From NCBI GenBank assembly GCA_904846265.1, contig CAJHAA010000008.1, forward strand, positions 62,001-126,000: a stretch of 64,000 nucleotides of DNA. The letters run 5' to 3'. The first letter of the stretch is position 1. The number at the start of each line of letters is the position of its first letter. Positions 37,648 through 47,353 of this stretch are shown one piece after another. The stretch is from Psychrobacter immobilis. GTDB lineage: Bacteria; Pseudomonadota; Gammaproteobacteria; Pseudomonadales; Moraxellaceae. The notes below the pieces were generated by a model. The model saw nothing but the letters and a program-made list of their open reading frames with translations. It was not told the origin of the DNA and did no database searches. The translations under genes were made by a program, and so were the position numbers.

Positions 37648-39960
37648 TTACGCGACTAGGTTTTGCTCTGTTAAGTTATTATTAATCGGCAGTATTAACG
37701 TAAATGTGGTGCCAACGCCTTCGGTCGATACGACTTTGATATCGCCATTATGTTGCTCCATAATTTGCTGACTGATTGCCATACCAAGACCAGTGCCTTC
37801 ACCTGCGCCTTTGGTCGTAAAGAACGGCTCAAAGATTTGATTGAGAACTTCTGGACTCATACCTTTACCGTTGTCTATGACATCAATATAAACATGGTGA
37901 TCATCGGCACGGGTGCGCACTTCGATTTTGCCATCAGGTTTTTCTCCCATGGCTTGCGCGGCATTGTTCAGTAGATTGACCAAGACTTGGTTAATTTGCG
38001 ACGGTGAGCATTTCACTTCAGGCGTGGGCGCAAAATCAGTCACAATCTCTTGATGTCTAATGGAGTTGCCAGCGATTTTAAGCGAGGCTTCGATACATTC
38101 GCGCACATCGATGGTTTTCACTTTTGACTCATCAAGACGGGCAAAGTTGCGTAGGTTTAGTACCATCTCAGTGATTTGCTCGACGCCAAATAACGAATCT
38201 TTAATCAGCTCTTTTAATTCAGCTGATAGGTCATCTTCTTGGATCTCATCAGAAGCACGGATAATATCTGCTAGTAGCTTGTCAATTTTTCCATCAGTCG
38301 CCGCGTCAGTTTTAACGCTTTTTAATCCTTGTACCAATTCAATCAGCTCTTCGTATTGCTCCGTCAACTGACCAATAATTTCAAGGTTATTTTGCACATA
38401 TGATAAAGGTGTGTTCACTTCATGAGCAACGCCTGCCACCATTTGTCCTAACGTTGCCATTTTTTCTGAACGAATCAATTGCAACTGCGAGTTTTTCAGC
38501 TCTTTTAGTGTTTCTTGCAGCTCAGCGGTACGTTCTTCGACTTTAATCTCTAGCTGTTGGTTAATGTTGGCAAGCTTACCTTCGTTAGACTGGATTCGGT
38601 CTAGTAGGTCATTAATAGAGCCATTCACCAGTCCAATCTCGTTGCGACCTTCTGCGAATTTAACCTCGCTCAGCTTATTGTATTGCTTGTTATTAATTAA
38701 GTTTTCCGCTTCAGAGATTTTATCAGTGGTTTCTTTCAAGGGTTTGAATGCTAAGAAAGTCAGCATGAAGTAAATGACGCCAGCCGTAATCAATAGTGCT
38801 AATGCAATCCAGTTAACCAAGTTTTCGCTGAGATTATCGGCAATGGCGTTAATTTCAGCATCAGGTTGGACAACGATCAGCTTCCAATAAGTCTCAGGAA
38901 TCTCAAAGACATAGGCTTGACTGCCGTTGTAGTAACTGTCTTTTGCCAGCTCGAAGCTCTGTAATAAGCGGCTGTCCATGGCGTTTTGCTTGTTTTCACC
39001 GTTATTTAGGTAAGCGGCGTAGTTCACCAAATAATAACCTTTTGCCGTACCAGTCTCAGCTTTATCAAGCGTGGTCAGTACCTGCTGAACTTGTGGTGAG
39101 ACGCTAGCGGCGACTTGTTCGATGATCTCATTACGTTGGACATCTAAGAAATCAAGCACGGGTTGCCAAGCAGGGTCTGAGTTGATGACTTGTTTGATAT
39201 CAAGCGGCGTACCCGTTTTCTCATCAATATAGCTTAAGCGTTCAGGGTTAGAGGAGGCGATCACCTTGTCACTATTATCCAAGAGTAGAATGTAGCCTGA
39301 GCCTGAGCTTTCGCTTAACTTGACGATGTTCTCTTGTAGCTGATTCAGCGTAAAGTTAACCGTACTGGCACCCCAAAACTGATTGTCACGCTCGATTGCC
39401 ACGCCGCAGCTCATCGCAAGCTCGCCTTTGGTTTGGCTGGCGCGCACATGGTTCCAAATACAGCTCTCAGGTTTGAGCAGTTTTAAGACGCTAAACCAAT
39501 CTTCTTGATAATAAGGGTTGGTAGGATTTGGATCGCTTAACACCGCTTGATAATCGCCGTTTTGACGAACCATCAAAAATGGATGGGTCGCGGTATTTGC
39601 CCCAAGTGCGCCTTTTTCAGGCCAAATACCACCACTACCCAGTAAGTTATAATCACGCTTATCAAAGGCATTGGCAGTACTGGTTTGTAAAATCGCCTCT
39701 TCTGTGGGCAAGGTTTGCGCGCTTTGCTGTAGTAGCAAGGCACTACGCATCACCCGATTGATATCGGCGGAAATACTATTTACCGCGGTATTACCACGTT
39801 CAGCCACCAGCTTTGCTGACTCAAGACGGATTTTCTCATAGCCCTCTTTATCAACAACATAAACGACGACCGCCAGTACGACCGCAAAAGCAATAAATAA
39901 AATAGTGGTTACTTGGGTACTGACTTGATTAAAAAAGCCAACTTTTTTGGAGGCACTCAT
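37648..39960 (-). CDS. membrane sensor histidine kinase with periplasmic Cache-like domain
   Basis: A 770-residue kinase. TM1 is at about residues 15-37, a large periplasmic sensor (about 40-380, Cache-like, with aromatic-rich strands) follows, then TM2 at about 382-405, a HAMP-like linker and a coiled coil ending in NSQLQLIRSEKMATLGQM. The H box is AHEVNTPLSYV with His513. N box NQVLVNLLNNAAQAM, G1 DNGKGMSPEV, F box FEPFFTTKGAGEGTGLGMAIS. It is of the ATP-binding class common in Cache-type kinases. The ATG at 39960 is chosen by AAGGA 11 bases upstream; a longer reading starts at 40026. Signal unknown. Confidence 0.9.
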   Translation of the reverse strand: MSASKKVGFFNQVSTQVTTILFIAFAVVLAVVVYVVDKEGYEKIRLESAKLVAERGNTAVNSISADINRVMRSALLLQQSAQTLPTEEAILQTSTANAFDKRDYNLLGSGGIWPEKGALGANTATHPFLMVRQNGDYQAVLSDPNPTNPYYQEDWFSVLKLLKPESCIWNHVRASQTKGELAMSCGVAIERDNQFWGASTVNFTLNQLQENIVKLSESSGSGYILLLDNSDKVIASSNPERLSYIDEKTGTPLDIKQVINSDPAWQPVLDFLDVQRNEIIEQVAASVSPQVQQVLTTLDKAETGTAKGYYLVNYAAYLNNGENKQNAMDSRLLQSFELAKDSYYNGSQAYVFEIPETYWKLIVVQPDAEINAIADNLSENLVNWIALALLITAGVIYFMLTFLAFKPLKETTDKISEAENLINNKQYNKLSEVKFAEGRNEIGLVNGSINDLLDRIQSNEGKLANINQQLEIKVEERTAELQETLKELKNSQLQLIRSEKMATLGQMVAGVAHEVNTPLSYVQNNLEIIGQLTEQYEELIELVQGLKSVKTDAATDGKIDKLLADIIRASDEIQEDDLSAELKELIKDSLFGVEQITEMVLNLRNFARLDESKVKTIDVRECIEASLKIAGNSIRHQEIVTDFAPTPEVKCSPSQINQVLVNLLNNAAQAMGEKPDGKIEVRTRADDHHVYIDVIDNGKGMSPEVLNQIFEPFFTTKGAGEGTGLGMAISQQIMEQHNGDIKVVSTEGVGTTFTLILPINNNLTEQNLVA

Positions 39961-40615
39961 GATGGTGATAGTCCTTGGATAATAGTGACCACGAAGAAGA
40001 GTGCCAATGCTAGGTATTGGTGGCAATCAATTAGGTGGTAATGCGTAATCTTAATTAAAATGGTCTGTACATAATGGCGAAAAATTAAAAGTACTACTTT
40101 GCTCTTATAACTTAACCGACTTAACTATTGATTTTTTTATAACTTAAAGGACTATGAAAGGCGATGCTATGCCCATAAATCCTTAAGGATAATCAATCAT
40201 GAATACTAGGCGGCAAAAGAGTAGGTGTAGACGTGCGTTTGAATAATTCAGGTAAGAAAGAAGAAATGTTCTATTGCATTTCTTAACAATACAGAATCAA
40301 TTTTATAATGACAATATTTTTTCTTTACTTGCAAGTCGTTATCTTATTGTTTTATATGACCAACTTATGCTTGGCGTTGATATAATCTTGCAATAATCTG
40401 CTCTTGAAAAGTCAACTTAGCGCACTCATCTAGCTGCTAACGTTATATAATGGTCGGCTTTATCTTGCGACCTAGCTAATGAGCTGACGCTGCCGGTATG
40501 GCCGGCGACCTCTCAGACTATTAAGTAATGACATCGCGCTAGTGATTCACGCTAGCAAATCTCATTATGAGCTATCTATTTTTTCCTATTATCTGAGTAC
40601 AAAAGACATCGCCCT
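39961..40615. other. intergenic region between the kinase gene and rapA
   Basis: About 650 bp. TATAAT hexamers occur at 40381-40386 and 40446-40451, without good -35 boxes. A GC-rich hairpin GCCGG-TATGG-CCGGC lies at 40492-40506, probably in the rapA leader. A repeated CGCTAG pair is at about 40536-40555. No ORF was found. Confidence 0.45.
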
Positions 40616-43504
40616 ATGACTATCTCTATCGCTTCATTGCACAATACTGAATTTGCCGTTGGTCAACGTTATTTATCTGATACGGAGTCCGAGCTGGGCT
40701 TGGGTGTGGTCATCGATGTAGATGACCGATGTGTGCACATTCTATTTCCACAAAGTGAAGAGACGCGCGTCTACGCCAAAAACTCCGCGCCATTATCACG
40801 CGTGGTGTTTAAAGTCGGCGATAGTATTTCTGATCAAGCGGGTAAGAGCTATACTGTAACCGCGGTCGAAGAAGTGATGGGTGTACTCAAATACAGTGTC
40901 GATGAGCATGAACGAGGCATTATGGAAACCCGTCTGGCTGCCAATATTACGTTGGCTAAGCCGCTTGAGCGTCTGCTGGCTGGTCGTATTGAGCGCGGCG
41001 ATTGGTATGAGCTGCGTCAAGATATCTTGCGTATGCAGTCGGCGCTAGCGGGTCATCCGCTTAAAGGCTTGATGGGTGCGCGTGTCGATATCATTGAGCA
41101 TCAGCTCTATATCGCTCATGAAGTTGGCAAACGTATCGCACCGCGTGTGTTGCTTGCTGACGAAGTGGGTTTGGGCAAAACCATCGAAGCAGGTTTGATT
41201 ATTCATCAACAGCTGTTAACAGGCAAAGCTGAGCGTGTGCTCATTCTGGTACCAGATAGTTTGCAATATCAGTGGATGATTGAGCTGCGTCGTCGTTTTA
41301 ATCTAAATTTTGCCTTATTTGATTTGGTACGTGCAGCAGCCATTAAAGAACACGATCCTGAGCAAAACGTCTTTGCCACTGAGCAATGTATCATTGCGGG
41401 TATGGATTTATTACTCGATCACCCTGATTTGTACGACCAAGCGATGGATGCAGGGTTTGATTTATTGGTGGTTGATGAGGCGCATCACCTGCATTGGGAT
41501 GAGGCGCAAGGCGGCAATGATAAATATGACTTGATTGCTGATTTTGCTGAAGAAACGCCAGGGGTCATGCTATTGACAGCAACGCCTGAGCAGCTTGGCG
41601 CGCAAAGTCACTTTGCTCGATTGCGTTTGCTCGATCCGGATCGCTTTGATGATTTGGATGAGTTTATCAATGGTCAAGAAGCCTTTGCTGAAACGGCTGC
41701 CGTTGCTGGTGTATTGATAGAAGATAAGCCATTGAGCGACAGTCAAATTGCCGCTTTAAGCAGCTTGTTAGACATCAGTCTTGATGAGTTGGCAACGATT
41801 AATGATGACGAAAAATTGCGTACTTATGCGCTCAACGAGCTATTAGATCGTCATGGTACAGGTCGTATTCTATTCCGTAATACCCGTGAAAGTGTGAAAG
41901 GATTCTATGGTCGTAGCAGCCAGCCGTACCCATTGGCATTACCTGCCGCATGGAAAGACAGCTATCAAACCAATGGTAAATTGCGTGAGCAGCTATGGGG
42001 CGAAGAAAACCAACCTGATGGCGGCTGGCTAGAAGATGACCCACGCGTGCCTTGGTTGATTGATATTTTGCGCGGCGAGCTTAAGCACAAAAAAGTGCTG
42101 TTGATTGCCCGTAGTGGCGCGACGGTTGAGAGCTTGGAGGCGGTATTACGCTTACATGCTGGTATTAAAACCGCTATCTTTACTGAGCAGATGACCTTGC
42201 TTGAGCGTGACCAAGCAGCGGCGTTCTTTGCTGATAGCGAAGGCGCGCAGATATTATTATGCTCAGAGATTGGTTCGGAAGGTCGTAACTTCCAGTTTGC
42301 AAGTCAGCTGATATTGTGGGATTTGCCAGCCAATCCAGATACCTTAGAGCAGCGCATTGGTCGCCTAGATCGTATCGGACAAACGCAGCAAATTATGCTC
42401 CATGTGCCTTATGTACAGGGCACAGCACAAGAGCGACTGTATCATTGGTATCACGACGCGCTGAATATGTTTAATCAAATCTCTCCAACAGCGCAGAGCG
42501 TGCAAGAGCAGTATATCCAAGAGTTAAAGCCCCTGCTTGAAGGCGCGGATACTGACGAGAACCGTGCGATACTACAAGATATCATCGAAGAAGCGAAGCA
42601 GACGCGCTTGGGGTTAGAGGCACAGCTACAAGCGGGTCGTGATCGCCTATTAGAATACAACTCGTGTCGCCCACGTGTTGCCAAACGTATCGCTGACGCC
42701 ATGCGCGATTTTGATGGTCATAATCTACTGCCGCAGTTTATTGAGCGCTTTTTTGCCTCAGCCAATATCGATCACAATATCCAACGCGATGGCTCGTGGG
42801 TGATTGCTCCGATTGACAGCACTGAAATTAGTGATTATATCGATGGTCTGCCACTCGGTGACGAAGACGGTATGACGTTGACATTCGAGCGTGAGCAAGC
42901 ACTACAGCGTGAAGATATCGAATTTATCACTCATGAGCATCCATTGATGCGCGCGATTTATGAGTTGGCGAGTACCAGCACCTTTGGTAATACCACGGTG
43001 GCGATGCTAAAAAGTTCTGCTGTACCACAAGGTATGGTACTGCTCGAAGTGAATTTCCGCGTTGAAGCCATTGCGCCAAGGTTGCTCAATTTACCCGCGA
43101 CGCTGACCACGCAAAATATCCGCGTTTTTATCAGTGAGCAAGGCAGTGATTTGTCCTCGCGTATCAGTGCGGAGATGATTATGCCGCATATTGAGCGTCT
43201 GGATAAAAACCGTGCTCGCCAAGTCATTAAAGTACGCGGTGATGTGATTGAGCAGCGTTATTATGAAGCGGAAGAGATTGCCCGTCAGCAGCTTGCTGAG
43301 ATTGGTGAACAAGCCAGTGCCCGTTTTAGCCAGCAGTGGTCACGTGAAATCAAGCGTCTTAAGCATCTACAAACGATTAATCCTAACGTACGCCCTGCCG
43401 AAATTGAGCGCTTGGAGCAGCTAAAAGCCCAAGGTGAGCAAGCACTAGGGAGTCTATTATTAGTCCCAGACTCTATCCGTGTGTTAGTGGCAGTGAAGCC
43501 ATAA
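40616..43504 (+). CDS. rapA: RNA polymerase-associated ATPase RapA
   Basis: Swi2/Snf2 ATPase that recycles RNA polymerase. The 962-residue protein has N-terminal SH3-like (Tudor-like) domains (FAVGQRYLSDTESELGLGVV, VVFKVGDSI), Walker A LADEVGLGKTIEAGLI (about 180-195), a DEAH box VVDEAHHLHW, LLTATPEQLG, and the helicase C part LLIARSGATVESLEAVLRL, ILLCSEIGSEGRNFQFA, EQRIGRLDRIGQ. The C-terminal region matches the RapA-specific domain. Length agrees with E. coli RapA (968). Single gene with its own terminator. Confidence 0.98.
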   Translation: MTISIASLHNTEFAVGQRYLSDTESELGLGVVIDVDDRCVHILFPQSEETRVYAKNSAPLSRVVFKVGDSISDQAGKSYTVTAVEEVMGVLKYSVDEHERGIMETRLAANITLAKPLERLLAGRIERGDWYELRQDILRMQSALAGHPLKGLMGARVDIIEHQLYIAHEVGKRIAPRVLLADEVGLGKTIEAGLIIHQQLLTGKAERVLILVPDSLQYQWMIELRRRFNLNFALFDLVRAAAIKEHDPEQNVFATEQCIIAGMDLLLDHPDLYDQAMDAGFDLLVVDEAHHLHWDEAQGGNDKYDLIADFAEETPGVMLLTATPEQLGAQSHFARLRLLDPDRFDDLDEFINGQEAFAETAAVAGVLIEDKPLSDSQIAALSSLLDISLDELATINDDEKLRTYALNELLDRHGTGRILFRNTRESVKGFYGRSSQPYPLALPAAWKDSYQTNGKLREQLWGEENQPDGGWLEDDPRVPWLIDILRGELKHKKVLLIARSGATVESLEAVLRLHAGIKTAIFTEQMTLLERDQAAAFFADSEGAQILLCSEIGSEGRNFQFASQLILWDLPANPDTLEQRIGRLDRIGQTQQIMLHVPYVQGTAQERLYHWYHDALNMFNQISPTAQSVQEQYIQELKPLLEGADTDENRAILQDIIEEAKQTRLGLEAQLQAGRDRLLEYNSCRPRVAKRIADAMRDFDGHNLLPQFIERFFASANIDHNIQRDGSWVIAPIDSTEISDYIDGLPLGDEDGMTLTFEREQALQREDIEFITHEHPLMRAIYELASTSTFGNTTVAMLKSSAVPQGMVLLEVNFRVEAIAPRLLNLPATLTTQNIRVFISEQGSDLSSRISAEMIMPHIERLDKNRARQVIKVRGDVIEQRYYEAEEIARQQLAEIGEQASARFSQQWSREIKRLKHLQTINPNVRPAEIERLEQLKAQGEQALGSLLLVPDSIRVLVAVKP

Positions 43505-43521
43505 ATTAAAATGCTCAAAAG

Positions 43522-43553
43522 AACGAGATGTTTAATAGCATCTCGTTTTTTTA
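43522..43553 (+). terminator. intrinsic terminator after rapA
   Basis: AACGAGATG and CATCTCGTT with loop TTTAATAG, then a T-run. Confidence 0.88.
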
Positions 43554-44000
43554 TGATTAATATCGTTTATATTAGGACGCGCCCTAGGGCATGTTAAGCA
43601 AAAATATCAACATGGTATTGCCAAGTGAGCGTCGCTCTCTAGTCAAAGCCATCGATATTGGGTAAGATGTTTATCTTTTCGATTTATAGCCCGTTTGCTA
43701 TAAAAGGGTGACCGCGTCTCGTGTGAAGTATCACATATACCTTTGTACTCGATTGCTTTGTACTTCTTTTAAGCTGAAACAACGATATAATAAATGCTGG
43801 TGATAGCGCTGCTATGACCGTGTTTTTTGCGCTAAAATTTTCGTGTTAAATCTCTCTTGTGCATTTTTAGCAAGTGATTTCATATTATTTTACATTCAAA
43901 TGCAAAGTGTCTTTTGTCTTTCGCGATATGATATTGATATCGTTGGGTGCGTATTTTCAGATACTTAGCGTTTTTGATAAAAATAAGGAAACCTATCGTC
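43554..44000. other. intergenic region between rapA and tesB
   Basis: About 450 bp. It starts with the MITE-end junction (43574-43594). Further right, TATAAT occurs near 43787 before tesB, without a clear -35. No ORF was found. Confidence 0.45.
43574..43594. repeat. abutted MITE/IS right-end and left-end sequences
   Basis: AGGACGCGCCCTAG (43574-43587) matches 13 of 14 bases of the right end of the 175-bp element, and CTAGGGCATGT (43584-43594) matches 10 of 11 of its left end. The two share the central CTAG, so the ends meet directly with no element between. Confidence 0.5.
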
Positions 44001-44903
44001 ATGTCCGATTATTCGCAATTGATTGATGAGCTGCTAGCTACTGTAGCGCTTATTGAAGTGACCCCCGATGTCTTTGAGGGTAAGAGCCATGACTATGTTG
44101 GCAGTCGTATTTTTGGTGGACAAGTGCTCGCCCAAGCCATCATGGCGGCGGCGCATACACTGGACAAAGACAAGCCCTGTCATTCACTGCACGGGTATTT
44201 TTTGCGCGGTGGTGATATCACGCAGCCAGTGATTTATCAGGTGCGCCGCTTGCGTGACGGTCGTAGTCTGTCTGCGCGTGAAGTGACGGCGATTCAGTAT
44301 AAAGAAGTGCGCGGTAAAGCGCCCATTGAGCAAGTCATATTTTCAATGATAGCCTCGTTTTCGCCGATGGAAGAGGGTTTAGAGTATCAGGAAGACATGC
44401 CTGTCTATCCGCCACCAGAGGATTTACTGGCTGAGCAAGATTTAAAAGAAGAGTATGTCGGAAAAGTCCCAGACGCACTCAAAGCTCGCTTTATGCGGCG
44501 TCGCCATGTCGAAATTAAACCCGTTAAACCGCGTGATCCGATTCATCCAGAGCCAATGAAACCGAAGCAGGCGAACTGGTTGCGTATCCGCGAATTGGGC
44601 AATCAACCTGTTGCGATTCAACAAGCGCTATTGGCATTTTCGTCCGATTTTTATCTGGTTGGTACAGGGCTGATGTCACATGGTGTTAGCTTTATGACCA
44701 GCGGCTTGCAAGCGGCTAGTATTGATCACTCGATGCATTTCCATCGTAATTTTGATCTAAACGGTTGGATGCTATACGACATGTGGAGTGATACCACGTC
44801 TAATGCCAAGGGCTTAAACCATGGGCAATTTTGGCAAGACGGTAAGCTGGTTGCTACGGTACAACAAGAAGGCCTGATGCGTTTACGTGTGCCGAAGTCC
44901 TAA
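44001..44903 (+). CDS. tesB: acyl-CoA thioesterase II
   Basis: Cleaves medium- and long-chain acyl-CoAs. The 300-residue double-hotdog protein has VGSRIFGGQVLAQAIMAA, CHSLHGYFLRGGD, and near the C-terminus ASIDHSMHFHRNFDLNGWMLYD with the catalytic Asp in IDHS, then GLMRLR. The ATG at 44001 has AAGGAA ten bases upstream; an open frame extends to 43947. An insertion around residues 145-190 is rich in Pro and charged residues. Confidence 0.95.
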   Translation: MSDYSQLIDELLATVALIEVTPDVFEGKSHDYVGSRIFGGQVLAQAIMAAAHTLDKDKPCHSLHGYFLRGGDITQPVIYQVRRLRDGRSLSAREVTAIQYKEVRGKAPIEQVIFSMIASFSPMEEGLEYQEDMPVYPPPEDLLAEQDLKEEYVGKVPDALKARFMRRRHVEIKPVKPRDPIHPEPMKPKQANWLRIRELGNQPVAIQQALLAFSSDFYLVGTGLMSHGVSFMTSGLQAASIDHSMHFHRNFDLNGWMLYDMWSDTTSNAKGLNHGQFWQDGKLVATVQQEGLMRLRVPKS

Positions 44904-44923
44904 GCTTTCATCTTCTGATAAAT

Positions 44924-44963
44924 AAAAAAGCGACTCAAGATACATTTTGAGTCGCTTTTTTAA
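44924..44963. terminator. bidirectional terminator between tesB and mutY
   Basis: AAAAAAGCGACTCAA and TTGAGTCGCTTTTTT form a 15-bp stem with T-runs on both strands, between convergent genes. Confidence 0.92.
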
Positions 44964-45017
44964 TGGCGTGTTACGTATTTTTTTAAGCAGTTCTTTTCAA
45001 CGATTGCGTTCAAAGGA

Positions 45018-46304
45018 TTATTCTAAAATCTTGACCATTGCTCGTGGCAATCCAAGCGTTGCCTGAGCGTCAACAGCATTTAGCCAATTAATATTAATCT
45101 CGGCAGCTTGCAATGCTTCGGTTATTTCGGTAATTTGCTCAGCATTTAAAATCAGCGCTTGCGGTGTCAAATACCAATGAAAATGGGTCAGTGAATGCTT
45201 AATAGGGGCGTCGTCTAATAAAGTTTTACTGACTGCTTTTGCTGTCAATTTATGCTTATCTAACCACTCATTGATAATCTGCTCAGCAGTGGTAAATTCT
45301 GCTTCGTATACTTTTTCATTACTGGTCACTTTTAATACTGTATCGTCAATTTCAGTCGTCTTTTCTGCGGCAGTTTTAGTATTCACTTTGCCTGCGGTTT
45401 TTTCAACAAACTGTAAAGGTAAACTCCACAGTCCGCCCCAAATGCCATTGTCAGGGCGTTGTAGCCACAGTATTTTGCCATCAATATCTTCAATCAATAA
45501 CGCATTGCTAAACTTGCTGGGTTTGGGTTGCTTTTTTGCTTTGACTGGATAATCTGTTTCGCGCCCCTCTGCATGTGCCAAGCAGTCCTCTTGAAGGGGA
45601 CATAATAGGCAGGCAGGTTTGCTACGCGTGCATAATGTCGCGCCCATATCCATCATCGCTTGCGCGAACAATCCTGAGTCATCGACAGGCGTTAAACGCT
45701 CTGCCAATGCCCATAGCTCTTTGGTGGTGGCAGACTTGGTAATATCACCGTCAATCGCTGCCCAACGCGTCAAGACACGTTTGACATTACCATCACAGAT
45801 GACGCCATAACGATGTAAGCCCATCGCCATAATCGCGCCAGCGGTCGATGGCCCAACGCCAGAGATGGCTTCCCACCCTGCTAGCGTCTGCGGAAAGTCG
45901 CCCGTCTCATCAATGACTTCGACCAGTTGTTTCGCACCTTTATGCAAATTACGCGCGCGCGCATAATAGCCAAGTCCTGCCCAATGCTCCGCAACCGTAT
46001 CCCATTCTGCGGCGGCTAAATCTTGCACGGTCGGAAACGATGCCATAAAACGGGCAAAGTAGGGCAGCACTGTCGTTACTTGCGTCTGCTGTAGCATGAC
46101 TTCGGATAGCCAGACGACATAAGGATTGGGCGCGTCGGTTTGGTGCTGCTGCCAAGGTAGGTCATGGCGACCGTTTTCGGCGAACCAATCGAGTAGGCGC
46201 GGGGCGAACGAATCGAGAGAAGTACCGAGTTGAGTAAAATTATTTTCTATCGTTGTAAGGTTTGCAGTGGGGGTAAGCTGAGTCATATCATCAATTTTTG
46301 GCAT
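45018..46304 (-). CDS. mutY: adenine DNA glycosylase
   Basis: Removes A mispaired with 8-oxoG. The 428-residue protein has Glu68 (WLSEVMLQQTQV), the helix-hairpin-helix ISGVGPSTAGAIMAM, the catalytic Asp171 (VICDGNVKRVLTR) and four cysteines for [4Fe-4S], Cys225, Cys232, Cys235 and Cys241 (spacing 6-2-5). A C-terminal Nudix-like domain for 8-oxoG recognition follows (LLIEDIDGKILWLQRPDNGIWGGLWSLP). An insertion near residues 305-345 and an N-terminal extension of about 30 residues make it longer than E. coli MutY (350). Confidence 0.97.
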   Translation of the reverse strand: MPKIDDMTQLTPTANLTTIENNFTQLGTSLDSFAPRLLDWFAENGRHDLPWQQHQTDAPNPYVVWLSEVMLQQTQVTTVLPYFARFMASFPTVQDLAAAEWDTVAEHWAGLGYYARARNLHKGAKQLVEVIDETGDFPQTLAGWEAISGVGPSTAGAIMAMGLHRYGVICDGNVKRVLTRWAAIDGDITKSATTKELWALAERLTPVDDSGLFAQAMMDMGATLCTRSKPACLLCPLQEDCLAHAEGRETDYPVKAKKQPKPSKFSNALLIEDIDGKILWLQRPDNGIWGGLWSLPLQFVEKTAGKVNTKTAAEKTTEIDDTVLKVTSNEKVYEAEFTTAEQIINEWLDKHKLTAKAVSKTLLDDAPIKHSLTHFHWYLTPQALILNAEQITEITEALQAAEININWLNAVDAQATLGLPRAMVKILE

Positions 46305-46683
46305 ATTAGTGTATGAATTATAACCGATTTTTGAGAGAAATGAGTTGATATCGCTGTTGTGCGCTGCTCGAGATTACCACGATGTAAGCGTCTTTTGAGG
46401 GTGAGTGTTAAAAAATAGAGTATGTAACAGAAAACTTAATGTAGAGTTGCAAATTTATAAAGTAAATCTTACAAAATTAAGTGAATTTTGTAGAAAAATT
46501 AACTTATCATTGTTGTGCTTTTTGCAAGATTATGACTCTCACTCTCACTCTCGCTAGGGTCGCAAGAGCACCTTTGAGTTAACGATAACTCATTGTCTGG
46601 TTTCATCAAATACGATTATTAAAGCTCACCAAGCATCATTTCAAACAAACGCTCACATGTATGAGTAATATTTAGGACTCTTT
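46305..46683. other. intergenic region between divergent mutY and the GlcG-like gene
   Basis: About 380 AT-rich bp. It contains short ACTCTC repeats (about 46536-46554) and a perfect palindrome GAGTTA-ACGA-TAACTC at 46576-46591, about 90 bp before the exported-protein start, possibly an operator. No ORF was found. Confidence 0.45.
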
Positions 46684-47199
46684 ATGAAGTTAATCTCGAA
46701 TTATTTATCTAAAGCAATATTGGCGCTAGCAGTCATTGGCTGTTCAGCCAACGTTTTGGCCGCCAAACCAAATCTAGTATTACAACAGCCCAATGTTTCT
46801 TTAGAGTTGGCCAATGAATTAATCGATGCCACCATGGCAGCCTGTCACGCAGAGGGCAAATCTGCCGTGGTCGCGGTTGTTGATCGTGCTGGTAATTTAA
46901 TCGCGCTACAGCGCGATGATAATGTTGGTCCGCACAATACTGATGCTGCTGTTCGCAAGGCATTTACGGCATTATCTACCAAAACGCCTTCACGCACTTT
47001 GGCGGATAATGCTCGCGCTAATCCAGACTCAAACAACTTGAATACGGTAAATGATTTACTGCTGATCGGCGGTGGTGTGCCGTTAAAGTTTGGCAATGAT
47101 GTGATCGGCGCTATTGCAGCGGGCGGCGCAGGCGGTGCAGTACAAGATGAAGCTTGTGCGTTGAAAGCTATCGAAAAAGTCATGCCTAAACAGAAGTAG
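46684..47199 (+). CDS. exported GlcG/HbpS-like haem-binding family protein
   Basis: A 171-residue protein with a signal peptide (MKLISNYLSKAILALAVIGCSANVLAAK, cleavage likely after LAA). The mature part is a GlcG/HbpS/PduO-C domain: AVVAVVDRAGNLIALQRDDN, the conserved KAFTALSTKTPS region, LLIGGGVPLKFGNDVIGAIAAGGAGGAVQDEACA. Some homologues bind haem or degradation products, but others do not; the role here is unknown. A Cys in the signal region (IGCSA) could form a lipobox, so a lipoprotein alternative exists. Confidence 0.85.
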   Translation: MKLISNYLSKAILALAVIGCSANVLAAKPNLVLQQPNVSLELANELIDATMAACHAEGKSAVVAVVDRAGNLIALQRDDNVGPHNTDAAVRKAFTALSTKTPSRTLADNARANPDSNNLNTVNDLLLIGGGVPLKFGNDVIGAIAAGGAGGAVQDEACALKAIEKVMPKQK

Positions 47200-47270
47200 T
47201 TGATGGCTTAGATACTGCTAAATGATTGAGATATCATCGAATAACTTCGATATCGTTAGCAGTAAACATA

Positions 47271-47295
47271 AAAAAAGCCCTTAGGGGCTTTTTTT
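47271..47295. terminator. bidirectional terminator between the GlcG-like gene and ylqF
   Basis: AAAAAAGCCC-TTAG-GGGCTTTTTTT between convergent genes. Confidence 0.85.
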
Positions 47296-47353
47296 GTATG
47301 AGCTCTAAAATGATTTTAGGCAGCTAGCATTATAGACAAAAAGGATTGTCGAT

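Noticed and set aside
46536-46556. ACTCTC short repeats as a possible regulatory array
   Set aside because: Only three imperfect units, no spacing pattern; treated as simple low-complexity sequence.
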